From Variovorax davisae (GTDB lineage: Bacteria > Pseudomonadota > Gammaproteobacteria > Burkholderiales > Burkholderiaceae_C), in assembly GCF_030316845.1 (NCBI RefSeq), contig NZ_JASZYS010000007.1, positions 124,001 to 188,000 of the forward strand: DNA of 64,000 nt, in the 5' to 3' direction. Made by a program: the position numbers and the translations under genes. Below the pieces are notes generated by a model. That model was not told where the DNA came from, made no database searches, and was given only the letters and a program-made list of their open reading frames with translations. Shown here piece by piece: positions 1-11,242 of the stretch (positions are counted from its first letter, which is position 1; each line of letters opens with the position of its first letter).

Positions 1-1647
1 GGCAGCGCCAACGTCGGCTACAGCGGCGACGACAACGGCTGGCAGGGCGGCGTGACGCTGGCTGGCAAGGCCAGCGACACGGTGAGTTGGCTGATCTCCG
101 CCAACGGCAGCCGTACGCACGAGCTGGAGAACATGGGCACCAACGACGCCCGCAACAGCGACCGCACGGCGCCCAATCCCGAGCAAGGCAACAGCCAGTC
201 GCTGCTCGCCAAGCTGATCGTGAAGCCGAATGCCGACCTGACGCACAACCTCACGTTCGAGCATGTGGCCAGGTCGACCGGCTACGACCTGCTGTCGGGC
301 ATTTCGAAACCGCCCTACACCTCGACCTCGGTGACCGGCCTCGGCGCCTTGACCGACCTGCAGCGCGACCGCCTGACCTGGGACGGCCGGCTGCACGTCA
401 ACTCGGTGCTGGCCGACGACCTGCTCGGCTACCTGAGCTACCAGAAGTCGGATTCGCGCGAACAAGCCTGGGAGAAGCGTTACGCCGCCGCCGACCGCAT
501 GCGTGATGTCACCTACAGCGAGAACACCTGGCAGGCCGGCCTGCAGGCCGACAAGACGCTGCGCATGGCCGGCGACTGGTCGCAGCGCATCACCTTCGGC
601 ATCGACTACACCAACACCCAGGTCGAGAACCTGCAGACCGGGCTGGTGCCGCCGGCCGGAGAGGTCTATCCGCTCAAGCGCTTTCCCGACACGACGGAAA
701 AGACCGCGGCCTTCTACATCCAGGACGAACTCATCCACGACCAGTGGAGCATCACGCCGGGCGTGCGCATCGACCATTTCGACATCGACGCCAAGCAGGC
801 CGGCTTCGGGCCCACGGCGGTCTCGCTGTCCGATTCGGCGGTCTCGCCCAAGCTGGGCGTGCTGTACCGCGCGACGCCGCAATGGACGCTCTACGGCAAC
901 TACGCCTCGGGCTTCAAGGCCCCCAATGCCTTCCAGGTCAACAACTTCTTCGAGAACGTGATCTCCGGCTACCGGACGATTCCCAACCCGAACCTGAAGC
1001 CCGAGACCAGCGACAACTTCGAACTCGGCACCCGGGGCCGGGCCGGCATCCTGAACTTCGAAGCCGCCGTCTTCACGGGCAACTACCGGGACCTGATCGA
1101 GAACGATCGCCAGGTCGGCGGCGTGTTCGGCTCGCGCACCAATCCGGCGACCTTCCAGTCGGTCAACATCGGGCGCGCGCGCATCCATGGCTTCGAGCTC
1201 AAGGGCGAGTTCGACTGGACCAACAACGGCACCGGCTTCACCTTGCCGATCGCCTACGGCCAGGCGCGCGGCGAAGACCGCACCAGCCACGTGCCGCTCA
1301 ACTCGGTCGATCCGCAGAAGCTGGCCGTCGGCCTGAAGTACCAGGCGCCGATGTGGAGCGTGCGCCTCGACGCGGTCCACCACGCGGCCAAGAAGCGCAG
1401 CGACGTCGATCCGGCCGAGGTCACGATCGGCGTCCAGTTCCTCACGCCGTCGGCCACCACGCTCGACCTCAATGCGCAGTGGCGTATCCGGCGCGACCTG
1501 CGGCTGAACGTCGCGGTCGTCAACCTCACCGACAAGAAGTACTGGATGTGGAGCGACGTGCGCGGCCTCGCGGCCACCTCGCCCGTGGTCGACGCCTACA
1601 CGCAGCCCGGACGGCATTTCAACGTGTCGCTCGTGGCCGATTTCTGA
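1..1647 (+). CDS. TonB-dependent haem-type outer-membrane receptor, C-terminal part
   Basis: The reading frame is open from base 1, so the plug domain and start lie outside the window; about 548 residues of beta-barrel are visible. A 'GFKAPNAF' segment followed about 25 residues later by 'NPNLKPETSDNFELG' matches the FRAP/NPNL boxes of haem/haemoglobin receptors. The chain ends in 'SLVADF', a terminal Phe as expected for BAM-assembled porins. The segment between the two boxes has no His, although many HemR/HmuR receptors use one there for haem. The following haem degradation and ABC import genes support haem as ligand. It would sit in the outer membrane and pass haem to periplasmic HmuT, energised by TonB. 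Confidence 0.9.
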   Translation, partial: GSANVGYSGDDNGWQGGVTLAGKASDTVSWLISANGSRTHELENMGTNDARNSDRTAPNPEQGNSQSLLAKLIVKPNADLTHNLTFEHVARSTGYDLLSGISKPPYTSTSVTGLGALTDLQRDRLTWDGRLHVNSVLADDLLGYLSYQKSDSREQAWEKRYAAADRMRDVTYSENTWQAGLQADKTLRMAGDWSQRITFGIDYTNTQVENLQTGLVPPAGEVYPLKRFPDTTEKTAAFYIQDELIHDQWSITPGVRIDHFDIDAKQAGFGPTAVSLSDSAVSPKLGVLYRATPQWTLYGNYASGFKAPNAFQVNNFFENVISGYRTIPNPNLKPETSDNFELGTRGRAGILNFEAAVFTGNYRDLIENDRQVGGVFGSRTNPATFQSVNIGRARIHGFELKGEFDWTNNGTGFTLPIAYGQARGEDRTSHVPLNSVDPQKLAVGLKYQAPMWSVRLDAVHHAAKKRSDVDPAEVTIGVQFLTPSATTLDLNAQWRIRRDLRLNVAVVNLTDKKYWMWSDVRGLAATSPVVDAYTQPGRHFNVSLVADF

Positions 1648-1671
1648 TCCACCTCTCGAAAGCAAGCACGC

Positions 1672-2744
1672 ATGATGAAACCTGAACTCGTACGCGAACG
1701 ATTCGCCACCCTGCGCGCCGAGGGCAAGCGCCACAAGGATGCCGCCGAAGCGCTCGGCATCAGCGAAGGCGAGGCCATCGCCGCCCACGCGGGCGACCAT
1801 GAGCGCGGCCTGCGGGCGACGCCGCTGCGCGGGCCGTGGCTGGCGCTGCTGCAGTCGCTCGAGCGCTGCGGGCCGGTGCTGGCCTTGACGCGCAACACCT
1901 CGACGGTGCATGAAAAGACCGGCGTCTACCGCAACCTGTCCGGCGGCGCCCAGATGGGACTGGCACTCGGCGAGGAGATCGACCTGCGGCTTTTCTTCAA
2001 GCACTGGCATGCGGGCTTCTTCGTCAGCGAGGCGGCCGCCAACGCGGGCCAGCCGGCGGCGCTGAGCCTGCAGTTCTTCGACGCCAGCGGCATCGCCGTG
2101 CACAAGATCTTCGCCCGCGACGCGACCGATCGCGGCGCCTTCGAGGCGGTCGCTCAGGCTCATGCGGATGCGGCGCAGCAGGTCGCCTTCGCGCCCGCCG
2201 AAGCCAAGGCGCCGCCGCGGCCCGACGGCGAGATCGACCGCGCCGGGCTGGCCGAAGCCTGGAGCGGCATGACCGACACGCACCAGTTCTTCGGACTGCT
2301 GAACAAGTTCGAGGTCGAGCGCCAGCAGAGCTTCCGCCTGAGCGAAGGCGGCTTCACGAAGCGCGCGCAGCGCACGGCGGTGCGCGAGCTGCTCCTCGAA
2401 GCCTCCTTCGCGGGCACGCCGATCATGGTCTTCGTCGGCAGTCCGGGCTGCATCCAGATCCACAGCGGGCCGGTGGTGCGCATCGAGCCAATGGAGATGC
2501 GCGGCATGCAGTGGCTCAACGTGCTCGACCCGGGCTTCAACCTGCACCTGCGCGAAGACCTGATCGACAGCGTCTGGATCGTCGAGAAGCCCACCAGCGA
2601 CGGGGTCGTGACCTCGGTCGAGGCCTTCGATGGGGAGGGCGGCCTGATGGCGATGTTCTTCGGCACCCGCAAGCCGGCGATGCCGAGCGCGAGGACTGGC
2701 GCGCGCTGGTGCGCAAGCTGCCGACGCTGGAGGTGAACCCATGA
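1672..2744 (+). CDS. hmuS: HmuS/HemS haem-degrading factor, apparent frameshift near the 3' end
   Basis: HemS/ChuS family cytoplasmic protein that handles or degrades imported haem; two tandem HemS repeats of about 170 residues are visible. As read from ATG 1672 the frame runs to 2736 but ends in an atypical Arg/Cys/Ser tail. The adjacent frame instead gives the expected ending 'EREDWRALVRKLPTLEVNP' and stops at 2744, overlapping the hmuT ATG at 2741 in an ATGA junction like the other junctions of this operon. Restoring one G near 2676 (AAG CCG GGC GAT) joins the frames and gives 357 residues, the family's usual length. So there is a one-base deletion or a sequencing error; no slippery heptamer is present. 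Confidence 0.85.
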
Positions 2745-3613
2745 CGCAGCCGATGCGAAATCGCCGCGAGGCGCTGCGCCTGGCCGGTGCGGGCGCCCTG
2801 GCGGCCTGGGCCGGTACGGCGCTGGCGCAGGCCCCGCGGGCGCCGCGCCTGGTGACCATCAGCGGCGCGATCACCGAGGTGGTCTATGCGCTGGGCGCCG
2901 AATCGCAACTGGTCGGCACCGACACCACCAGCCTCTACCCGGAGGCGGCCCGGCAGACGCCCAAGGTCGGCTACATGCGCCAGCTCTCCGCCGAAGGCCT
3001 CCTGTCGCTGAAGCCCGACGCGGTGATCGCCACCACCGAATCGGGGCCGCCGGTGGTGCTCGACCAGCTGCGCACGGCCGGCGTCCGGCTGGAACTGGTC
3101 GAGGCCGACCACAGCTGGTCCGAGGTGCAGCGCAAGGTCGCGGCCGTGGGCCGCGCTGCGGCGCGCGAACCGCAGGCGCGCGCGCTGATGGCGCGCCTCG
3201 ATGCCGCATGGGCCGAACTGCAGCAGCGAGTGGCGGCAAGCCCCGGCCGCAAGCCGCGCGTCCTGTTCGTGCTGTCGCACAGTGCCAGTCCGCAGGTCTC
3301 GGGCGAGAAGACGGCCGCCAACGCGGTGATCGGCTTCGCCGGCGGCGTCAACTGCCTCTCGGGTTTCCAGGGCTACCGGCCGATGACCGCCGAGGCGATG
3401 GCCAGCGCCGCGCCCGACGTCATCTTGACCACCACGCAGAGCATCGAGGCCCATGGCGGCGCCGAGAAGTTCTGGCAGCGGCCCGAGCTGGCGCTGACGC
3501 CGGCCTACAAGCGCCGGGCCCTGGTGACCCAGGACGCCTTGCTGCTGCTGGGCTTCGGCCCGCGCCTGCCCGCCGCCGTCGGCGAACTGCACCAGAGCCT
3601 GCGCGCGGCATGA
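2741..3613 (+). CDS. hmuT: HmuT periplasmic haem-binding protein
   Basis: 290-residue periplasmic component of the haem ABC importer. The N-terminus has twin Arg followed by a hydrophobic stretch and 'AGTALAQ', so it is exported, possibly by Tat. The 'ISGAITEVVYALGAESQLVG' segment and 'SLKPDAVIATTESG' are typical of the class III (BtuF/ChuT) fold. A Tyr in 'VGYMRQLSAEGL' lies where ShuT/HmuT proteins carry the axial haem ligand. Its start overlaps the corrected end of hmuS and its stop overlaps the start of hmuU, indicating translational coupling. Confidence 0.93.
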   Translation: MTQPMRNRREALRLAGAGALAAWAGTALAQAPRAPRLVTISGAITEVVYALGAESQLVGTDTTSLYPEAARQTPKVGYMRQLSAEGLLSLKPDAVIATTESGPPVVLDQLRTAGVRLELVEADHSWSEVQRKVAAVGRAAAREPQARALMARLDAAWAELQQRVAASPGRKPRVLFVLSHSASPQVSGEKTAANAVIGFAGGVNCLSGFQGYRPMTAEAMASAAPDVILTTTQSIEAHGGAEKFWQRPELALTPAYKRRALVTQDALLLLGFGPRLPAAVGELHQSLRAA

Positions 3614-4647
3614 GCGGACGGCTGACGATGCGCGCCACGCTGGCGGGCGGGTTCGCGCTGCTGCTGCTGAGCCTGGTCGTCGGCGCCGCCTCGGGCGCCT
3701 ACGCGATCAGCGGCTCGCAGCTGATGGGCGTGTTCGCCTCGATCTGGCAGGGCGGGGCCGATCCGTCGCCCGAGTACCTGGTGTTCGTCAACATCCGGCT
3801 GCCCCGGCTGGTGCTCGGCGTCGCCGCCGGCGCCGGGCTGGGCATGGCCGGCACGCTGATGCAGGGCCTGTTCCGCAATCCGCTGGCCGACCCGGGCCTG
3901 ATCGGCATCAGCAGCGGCGCCGCGCTGGCCGCCGGCGTGACGATCGTGCTCGGCGCCTGGCTGATGCCGGTGCTGCCGCGCAGCCTGGGCAGCTGGACGC
4001 TGGTCAGCATGGCCTTCGGTGGCGGCTTCCTGGTCACGCTGCTGATCTACGGCCTGTCGCGCAGCGAAGGCAGCACGCGCATGGCGCTCATGCTGCTGGC
4101 CGGCATTGCGATCAATGCGCTGGCGGGGGCGGGACTCGGCTTCCTCAGCGTGATGGCCAGCGACGAGCAGTTGCGCAGCCTGCAGTTCTGGCTGCTGGGC
4201 AGCCTGGGCGGCGCGCGCTGGAGCGCCGTGGGGCTGGTCGCCGCGATCGTGCTGGTCGCGCTCGGCGCTGGACTGACGCTGGCGGCGCCGCTGAACGCGA
4301 TCGCGCTCGGCGAGGCGCAGGCCACGCTGCTCGGCGTCGACGTCGAGCGCGTCAAGCGGCGCGCCATCCTGGTGACCGCCTTCGCGGTCGGCGCGGTGAC
4401 GGCCACCACCGGCATCATCGGCTTCGTCGGCCTGATCGCGCCGCACTGGGTGCGGCTGGTGGCCGGGCCCGACCACCGGGTGGTGCTGCCGGGCTCGGCG
4501 CTGCTCGGCGCGGTGCTGGTGCTGGAGGCCGACACCGTGGCGCGCACCGTGATGGCGCCGACCGAGCTGCCGCTGGGCGTGCTGACCGCCTTCATCGGGG
4601 TGCCGATGTTCCTGCTGATGCTGCGGCATTTCAGGGGGCGCCTGTGA
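3610..4647 (+). CDS. hmuU: HmuU haem ABC permease
   Basis: 345-residue FecCD/BtuC-type inner-membrane permease. ATG 3610 overlaps the hmuT TGA (ATGA). Visible FecCD hallmarks are 'RLPRLVLGVAAGAGLGMAGTLMQ' early (residues about 60-82), 'NPLADPGLIGISSGAALAAG', and 'GIIGFVGLIAPHWVRLVAGPDHR' near residues 260-285, the cytoplasmic coupling region that docks on HmuV. About ten hydrophobic segments are present, matching the ten-helix BtuC topology. It pairs with HmuT and HmuV. Confidence 0.95.
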   Translation: MSGRLTMRATLAGGFALLLLSLVVGAASGAYAISGSQLMGVFASIWQGGADPSPEYLVFVNIRLPRLVLGVAAGAGLGMAGTLMQGLFRNPLADPGLIGISSGAALAAGVTIVLGAWLMPVLPRSLGSWTLVSMAFGGGFLVTLLIYGLSRSEGSTRMALMLLAGIAINALAGAGLGFLSVMASDEQLRSLQFWLLGSLGGARWSAVGLVAAIVLVALGAGLTLAAPLNAIALGEAQATLLGVDVERVKRRAILVTAFAVGAVTATTGIIGFVGLIAPHWVRLVAGPDHRVVLPGSALLGAVLVLEADTVARTVMAPTELPLGVLTAFIGVPMFLLMLRHFRGRL

Positions 4648-5423
4648 CGCTGGCCTGCACCGACATCGACCTGCGGCTCGGCGGCAAGACCTTGCTGGCC
4701 GGCGCCGACATCACGCTGCACCCGGGCCGGGTGACCGCCATCCTGGGACCCAACGGCGCGGGCAAGTCCACGCTGCTGTCGGTGCTGGGCGGCCAGCGCC
4801 GGCCGGACCGGGGCGAAGTGCTGCTCGAGCGCCAGCCGCTGGCCGACCACAGGCCGGCCGCGCTGGCGCTGCGGCGCGCGCTCATGCCGCAGGAAAGCGC
4901 CGTCGCCTTCGACTTCAGCGCACAGGACATCGTCGCGTTGGGACGCTTCCCCCACCGCCGCACGCCGAGCCGGGACGAAGACGCGATCATCGACGGCGCG
5001 ATGGCGCTGACCGACGTGTCGGCGCTGGCGCAGCGCGTGCTCAACACGCTCTCGGGCGGCGAGAAGTCGCGGGTGCAGATGGCGCGGGCCCTGGCCCAGC
5101 TGTGGGAGCCGCGGCCCGACGGCCGGGCCCGCTGGCTGCTGCTGGACGAGCCGACCGCTGCCCTCGACCTGTCGCACCAGCATGCCGCGATGCGCCTGCT
5201 GCGCGGCTGGGCGGGGCAGGGCGTGGGCATCGTCGCCGTGCTGCACGACCTCAACCTGGCGCGCCGCTATGCCGACGAGGTGGTGGTGCTGGTGGGCGGC
5301 GGTGGCGTGCAGCAGGGGCCGGCGGCGCAGGTGCTGCAGCCGGCGCTGATCGAGCGCGTCTGGGGCATGCCCTGCCAGCCGGTGGCGGCTGCCGACGGCA
5401 CCGTCCAATACTTGTTCGGCTAG
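4644..5423 (+). CDS. hmuV: HmuV haem ABC transporter ATPase
   Basis: 259 residues from GTG 4644, which overlaps the hmuU stop (GTGA). Walker A 'GPNGAGKS' at 35-42, Q-loop 'MPQESAVAF', signature '[15 protein letters not shown]' near 136-150, Walker B '[11 protein letters not shown]' and the switch His in '[14 protein letters not shown]'. These are features of haem/siderophore importers (CcmA/BtuD-like class). It powers haem import and is the last gene of the operon. Its TAG stop (5421-5423) overlaps the stop of the convergent PEP synthase regulator. Confidence 0.95.
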   Translation: MTLACTDIDLRLGGKTLLAGADITLHPGRVTAILGPNGAGKSTLLSVLGGQRRPDRGEVLLERQPLADHRPAALALRRALMPQESAVAFDFSAQDIVALGRFPHRRTPSRDEDAIIDGAMALTDVSALAQRVLNTLSGGEKSRVQMARALAQLWEPRPDGRARWLLLDEPTAALDLSHQHAAMRLLRGWAGQGVGIVAVLHDLNLARRYADEVVVLVGGGGVQQGPAAQVLQPALIERVWGMPCQPVAAADGTVQYLFG

Positions 5424-6241
5424 TACGTCAGTCGCTCTGGACGAAGTTCCTGCAGGATCGTGGTCGCGATCTCCTCGATCGACTTGGTGGTGGTCGACAG
5501 CCAGCGGATGCCGGCCCGCCGCATCATCGCCTCGGCCTCGCTGACCTCGTGGCGGCAGCTTTCGAGGCTCGCGTAGCGGGAGTTCGGCCGCCGCTCGTTG
5601 CGGATCTCGCTCAGCCGCTCGGGCTGGATGGTGAGCCCGAAGATCTTCTTGCGGTGCGGCATCAGCGCCGGCGGCAGCTGGCGGCGCTCGAAATCCTCGG
5701 GGATCAGCGGGTAGTTGGCGGCTTTCAGGCCATGCTGCATGGCCAGGTAGAGCGAGGTCGGCGTCTTGCCGCTGCGGCTGACGCCGACCAGGATCACGTC
5801 GGCGCCCTCGAGGTCGCGGTTGCTCTGGCCGTCGTCGTGCGCCAGGCTGAAATCGATGGCCTGGATGCGGGCGTCGTATTCCTTGCTCTTGCTGACGTCG
5901 CTGAAGCGCCCGATCCGGTGGTTGGACTTCATGGCGAGCTCGATCTCGAGCGGGCGCACGAAGGTGCCGAACATGTCGAGCAGCATGCCCTTGCAGCCGG
6001 TCTCGATGACTTCGAGCACCTCCATGTTGGCCAGCGTCGTGAAGACGATCGGCCGGACGCCCTCGATTTCGGCCGTGTGGTTGATCTTGCGAACCGCCTG
6101 GTGCGCCTTGTCGACCGTGTCGGTGAAGGGCAGCCGCACATGGCGCGGCTTCATCTCGAACTGGGCCAGAACGGCATTGCCGAAGGTTTCGGCCGTGATG
6201 CCGGTGCCGTCGGAAACGAAGAAGACTGTGCGCGTGTGCAT
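5420..6241 (-). CDS. ppsR: PEP synthase regulatory protein (bifunctional kinase/pyrophosphorylase)
   Basis: 273 residues from the ATG at 6241, chosen because the conserved '[20 protein letters not shown]' begins three residues in. A P-loop 'GVSRSGKT' lies at residues 153-160 in the DUF299/PSRP family pattern. The family phosphorylates PEP synthase on a Thr using ADP and removes the phosphate with Pi, switching gluconeogenic PEP formation off and on. It is divergent from ppsA, the classical arrangement. Full length. Confidence 0.95.
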   Translation of the reverse strand: MHTRTVFFVSDGTGITAETFGNAVLAQFEMKPRHVRLPFTDTVDKAHQAVRKINHTAEIEGVRPIVFTTLANMEVLEVIETGCKGMLLDMFGTFVRPLEIELAMKSNHRIGRFSDVSKSKEYDARIQAIDFSLAHDDGQSNRDLEGADVILVGVSRSGKTPTSLYLAMQHGLKAANYPLIPEDFERRQLPPALMPHRKKIFGLTIQPERLSEIRNERRPNSRYASLESCRHEVSEAEAMMRRAGIRWLSTTTKSIEEIATTILQELRPERLTY

Positions 6242-6429
6242 GGATTGGCGACCTTGTCCTGCGGCACGCCGAACCCCGCCGCGCCTACAATTCGCCCCAT
6301 TATCGGGAAAGCCGAGCACTTTTCCCCTTCGAATTCCAGCATGCACCCCCCGCCGATGCCCAGAGCAAGAAGAACGATCGCGTCGTGCCGCCTGCATGCA
6401 GCCACAGTTTCAACTTCTGGAGCTTTCCC

Positions 6430-8823
<2,394 letters not shown>

Positions 8824-8911
8824 CCGTGGAAGGGCGGCGGGGGCAGTGCTGTCACCGCCGCGCAACGACTTCGGTCAGGTTGCGGTTGTAATCCCCGTGT
8901 CAGCTTGGTGT

Positions 8912-8979
8912 ATTTGCAACCAAATGCATCTTTGATGTCAAACTCATGGCCATGTTGCATCGGGTCCGCTTCGCGGACC
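8912..8979. promoter_or_regulatory. Two palindromes and a hairpin upstream of the 9014 gene
   Basis: The 190-bp gap after ppsA is AT-richer than its surroundings. It holds ATTTG-caac-CAAAT (8912-8925), TTTGA-TG-TCAAA (8931-8942), and a 7-bp stem GGTCCGC-TTC-GCGGACC (8963-8979) that ends 34 bases before the next ATG. No T-run follows the stem, so it is not a canonical terminator. The palindromes could be operators; no regulator can be assigned. Confidence 0.4.
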
Positions 8980-9013
8980 TGCATGCTCCCTGGCCCTGGC
9001 GTCGAGGAACCCC

Positions 9014-9526
9014 ATGATTCTTGTCAAGACTGAAGCCGGTCAGCGCGTCCTGAAGGATCGTTCGATCGCGCTGACCCCCCGCCAGCGCACGGCGTTCATC
9101 CTCTGCGACGGCAAGCAAAGCGTCGGCGACGTGCTCGAGGCCGGGATGGGCGTGAGCCGCGAGGAAATCGACCAGATGATCGCGCAGGGCCTGCTGGCGC
9201 TCGTCGGCGAGGCCGGCGCTGCCGCCGCTGCCGTGCCCGCGGCGGCGTCCGCGCCTGCACCCGTGCCCGCGGCGGCGCCCACGCCTGCGCCTGCCCCCGT
9301 GGCCGCTGCGCCGGCCGACGGCCGCTCCGACCAGCAGCGCTACAAGGACGCCTATCCGATCGCGACCCAGCTCACGGGCAGCCTGGGCTTGCGCGGCTTC
9401 AGGCTCAACCTGTCGGTCGAGGGAACCGCGAACTACGAGCAGCTGCTGGAATTGTTCCCGAAGATCCAGGCGGCAGTGGGTCCTGACAAGGCCGCGGCGC
9501 TCGAGCGGGCACTGCGCGGCGCCTGA
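9014..9526 (+). CDS. Uncharacterised two-part protein with Ala/Pro linker
   Basis: 170 residues; ATG 9014 has a GAGGA Shine-Dalgarno at 9004-9008. I do not recognise a named family. Residues 1-70 look like a small helical, winged-helix-like domain ('[22 protein letters not shown]', '[17 protein letters not shown]'). Residues about 72-105 are almost only Ala and Pro, a flexible linker. Residues 106-170 form a second amphipathic helical segment with '[26 protein letters not shown]'. No signal peptide or membrane segment. It sits alone between ppsA and the rpsF operon, whose promoter overlaps its 3' end. Linker and helical N-terminus suggest a cytoplasmic binding or adaptor protein, but function is unknown. 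Confidence 0.8.
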   Translation: MILVKTEAGQRVLKDRSIALTPRQRTAFILCDGKQSVGDVLEAGMGVSREEIDQMIAQGLLALVGEAGAAAAAVPAAASAPAPVPAAAPTPAPAPVAAAPADGRSDQQRYKDAYPIATQLTGSLGLRGFRLNLSVEGTANYEQLLELFPKIQAAVGPDKAAALERALRGA

Positions 9527-9527
9527 G

Positions 9528-9580
9528 TGCTATAATTTACGGCTTTGCCTTGCCACACCACGTCTGACGCCGCGGGTGGC
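9528..9580 (+). promoter_or_regulatory. Extended -10 promoter and leader hairpin of the rpsF operon
   Basis: TGCTATAAT at 9528-9536 is a perfect extended -10 element (TGn plus TATAAT), placed over the stop region of the preceding gene. No good -35 is seen at 15-18 bp, as is usual for extended -10 promoters. Transcription would begin near 9543, leaving a leader of about 87 nt. In it GCCAC (9552-9556) can pair with GTGGC (9576-9580), with CC/GG pairing inside and a CCG in the loop/bulge, reminiscent of the S6:S18 autoregulatory leader motif. That last assignment is inference. Confidence 0.7.
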
Positions 9581-9629
9581 TCAACCCCTTTCCTCGAACC
9601 ACATCGGGGGAAATCCACAAGGAGTGCCA

Positions 9630-10004
9630 ATGCGTCACTATGAAATCATTTTGCTGATCCACCCGGATCAGAGCGAGCAGGTTCCGGCCATGCTGGAGCG
9701 CTACAAGGGCCTGATCACGGCTGGCGGCGGCAAGATCCACCGCGTCGAAGACTGGGGCCGCCGCCAGCTGGCCTACCAGATCAACAAGCTGAACAAGGCG
9801 CACTACCTGTGCGTGAACATCGAAGCCGAGCAGACCGTCATGGCCGAACTCGAGCACGCGTTCAAGTTCAACGACGCCGTCCTGCGCCACCTCACCGTGG
9901 TCAAGAAGAAGGCCGACACCGGTCCTTCGTCGATGATGAAGACGGTCGAGCGCGAAGAGGCCCGCAAGGCCCAGCAGGCCGAATACGCCGCCAACAACAA
10001 CTGA
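9630..10004 (+). CDS. rpsF: 30S ribosomal protein S6
   Basis: 124 residues from ATG 9630, preceded by AAGGAG at 9619-9624; the upstream in-frame extension from 9576 is leader sequence. '[19 protein letters not shown]' and '[25 protein letters not shown]' are diagnostic of S6. S6 binds the central domain of 16S rRNA as a heterodimer with S18, encoded two genes downstream. First gene of rpsF-priB-rpsR-rplI. Confidence 0.98.
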   Translation: MRHYEIILLIHPDQSEQVPAMLERYKGLITAGGGKIHRVEDWGRRQLAYQINKLNKAHYLCVNIEAEQTVMAELEHAFKFNDAVLRHLTVVKKKADTGPSSMMKTVEREEARKAQQAEYAANNN

Positions 10005-10008
10005 TGGC

Positions 10009-10305
10009 GTGAGCGTTGCCGCGGTCAATCAGCTGCTGCTGACTGCCTGCGTCGCCGAACTCGGAGCCTTGCGATACACGCCTGCCGGACTGCCCGCCAT
10101 CGACCTGCGACTCGAACACGAGTCGACAGTGACCGAAGCGGCCCAGCCCCGACAGGTCAAGGCGGCCATCAAGGCCGTCGCCTTCGGCGCAGTGGCCGAA
10201 CGGCTCGCAAGGCAGGAACTGGGCAGTCTCTGGCGATTCCAGGGCTTCCTCGCGACACCGGGTACGGCCAAGCATCCTGTTCTGCACGTTCAAGATTTCA
10301 ACTAA
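10009..10305 (+). CDS. priB: Primosomal replication protein N (PriB)
   Basis: 98 residues, single OB fold. The start is GTG 10009, four bases after the rpsF stop; the ATG at 10004 overlapping that stop meets a TGA after one codon and is not usable. 'NQLLLTACVAELGALRYTPAGLPAIDLRLEH' and 'LARQELGSLWRFQGFLATPG' match PriB. It binds single-stranded DNA and works with PriA and DnaT in replication restart, helping load DnaB, itself encoded just downstream of this operon. The position between rpsF and rpsR is the standard one. Confidence 0.92.
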   Translation: MSVAAVNQLLLTACVAELGALRYTPAGLPAIDLRLEHESTVTEAAQPRQVKAAIKAVAFGAVAERLARQELGSLWRFQGFLATPGTAKHPVLHVQDFN

Positions 10306-10323
10306 TTTTCTAGAGGTCCAACA

Positions 10324-10605
10324 ATGGCCACGTTCAAGAAATTCAACAAGGACAAGCGTCCGAAGCGCAACACCCAGTCGCTGCTGTTCAAGCGCAAGCG
10401 CTTCTGCCGCTTCACCGTCGCCGGCGTCGAAGAGATCGACTACAAGGACATCGACACCCTGCGCGACTTCATCAGCGAAAACGGCAAGATCATCCCCGCC
10501 CGCCTGACCGGCACGCGCGCGATCTACCAGCGCCAGCTCAACACCGCGATCAAGCGTGCCCGCTTCCTCGCGATGGTGCCGTACAGCGACCAACACCGCG
10601 TCTAA
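10324..10605 (+). CDS. rpsR: 30S ribosomal protein S18
   Basis: 93 residues. '[41 protein letters not shown]' followed by '[20 protein letters not shown]' is the S18 signature. The N-terminus is slightly extended and Lys-rich, as in other beta-proteobacteria. A single Cys lies in 'RFCRF', so it is the form without the zinc-ribbon Cys set. It partners S6 in the platform of the small subunit. 'AGAGGT' upstream of ATG 10324 serves as ribosome-binding site. Confidence 0.98.
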   Translation: MATFKKFNKDKRPKRNTQSLLFKRKRFCRFTVAGVEEIDYKDIDTLRDFISENGKIIPARLTGTRAIYQRQLNTAIKRARFLAMVPYSDQHRV

Positions 10606-10618
10606 GGAGCGACACACC

Positions 10619-11071
10619 ATGCAAGTCATTCTTCTGGACAAAGTCGTCAACCTCGGCGTCCTCGGCGAAATCGTCAAGGTCAAGGACGGCTACGCCCGCA
10701 ACTTCCTGATCCCCTCGGGCCGCGCGCGCCGCGCCACCGAAGCCAACAAGGCCGAATTCGAAGCCAAGCGCGTCGAGCTCGAAAAGGCTGCGGCCGCCAA
10801 GCTGGCCGAATCGCAAGCCCAGGGCGAAAAGCTCGGCGGCACCGCCATCAAGCTGACGCAGAAGGCCGGCGTCGACGGCCGCCTGTTCGGCTCGGTCACC
10901 AACGCGGACGTCGCCGAAGAGCTGAACAAGCAAGGCTACAAGGTCGCGAAGGCTCAAGTGCGCATGCCCAACGGCCCGATCAAGGTCGTCGGCGACAGCA
11001 CCGTCAGCGTCGCGCTGCACACCGACGTGGTGGTCGACATCACGGTCACGGTCTACGGCGAGAGCGCCTAA
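10619..11071 (+). CDS. rplI: 50S ribosomal protein L9
   Basis: 150 residues from ATG 10619, preceded by AAGGAG at 10604-10609. The start '[36 protein letters not shown]' is the conserved N-terminal 23S rRNA-binding domain; the central Ala/Lys/Glu-rich helix and C-terminal domain ('[19 protein letters not shown]') follow. Full length. Last gene of the operon, followed by a rho-independent terminator. Confidence 0.98.
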   Translation: MQVILLDKVVNLGVLGEIVKVKDGYARNFLIPSGRARRATEANKAEFEAKRVELEKAAAAKLAESQAQGEKLGGTAIKLTQKAGVDGRLFGSVTNADVAEELNKQGYKVAKAQVRMPNGPIKVVGDSTVSVALHTDVVVDITVTVYGESA

Positions 11072-11101
11072 GACGCCCCACGCGCTTCGTGCGCGTGAAA
11101 G

Positions 11102-11130
11102 AGCCGCCTTCGGGCGGCTTTTCTTTTTCC
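11102..11130 (+). terminator. Rho-independent terminator after rplI
   Basis: AGCCGCC (11102-11108), TTCG loop, GGCGGCT (11113-11119), then TTTCTTTTT. A 7-bp GC stem with a stable tetraloop and a U-rich tail, 30 bases after the rplI stop, closes the rpsF operon. Confidence 0.92.
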
Positions 11131-11173
11131 GGGCGCCCGGGTTGTCCCGCACGCTGCACCGGAAGATCACCGC

Positions 11174-11194
11174 TTATTCACAGCCTTGTCCACG
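11174..11194 (+). promoter_or_regulatory. DnaA-box-like pair upstream of dnaB
   Basis: TTATTCACA at 11174-11182 is a perfect match to the DnaA box consensus TTATNCACA. TTGTCCACG at 11186-11194 is a second site in the same orientation with two mismatches to TTATCCACA. They lie about 50-70 bp before the dnaB start, between the rplI terminator and dnaB. A role in coupling dnaB expression to DnaA is inference. Confidence 0.5.
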
Positions 11195-11242
11195 TGACGC
11201 CGCGCCTCGCCCGGCTTAGCATGCATGGTTGCAAGGAATTTC

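Noticed and set aside
2660..2690. Programmed ribosomal frameshift in hmuS
   Set aside because: No slippery heptamer or downstream structure; a one-base deletion or sequencing error fits better.
6254..6291. TTGTCC and TACAAT as promoter of ppsA
   Set aside because: TACAAT is a fair -10 but the -35 candidate is 26 bp away; not listed as a feature.
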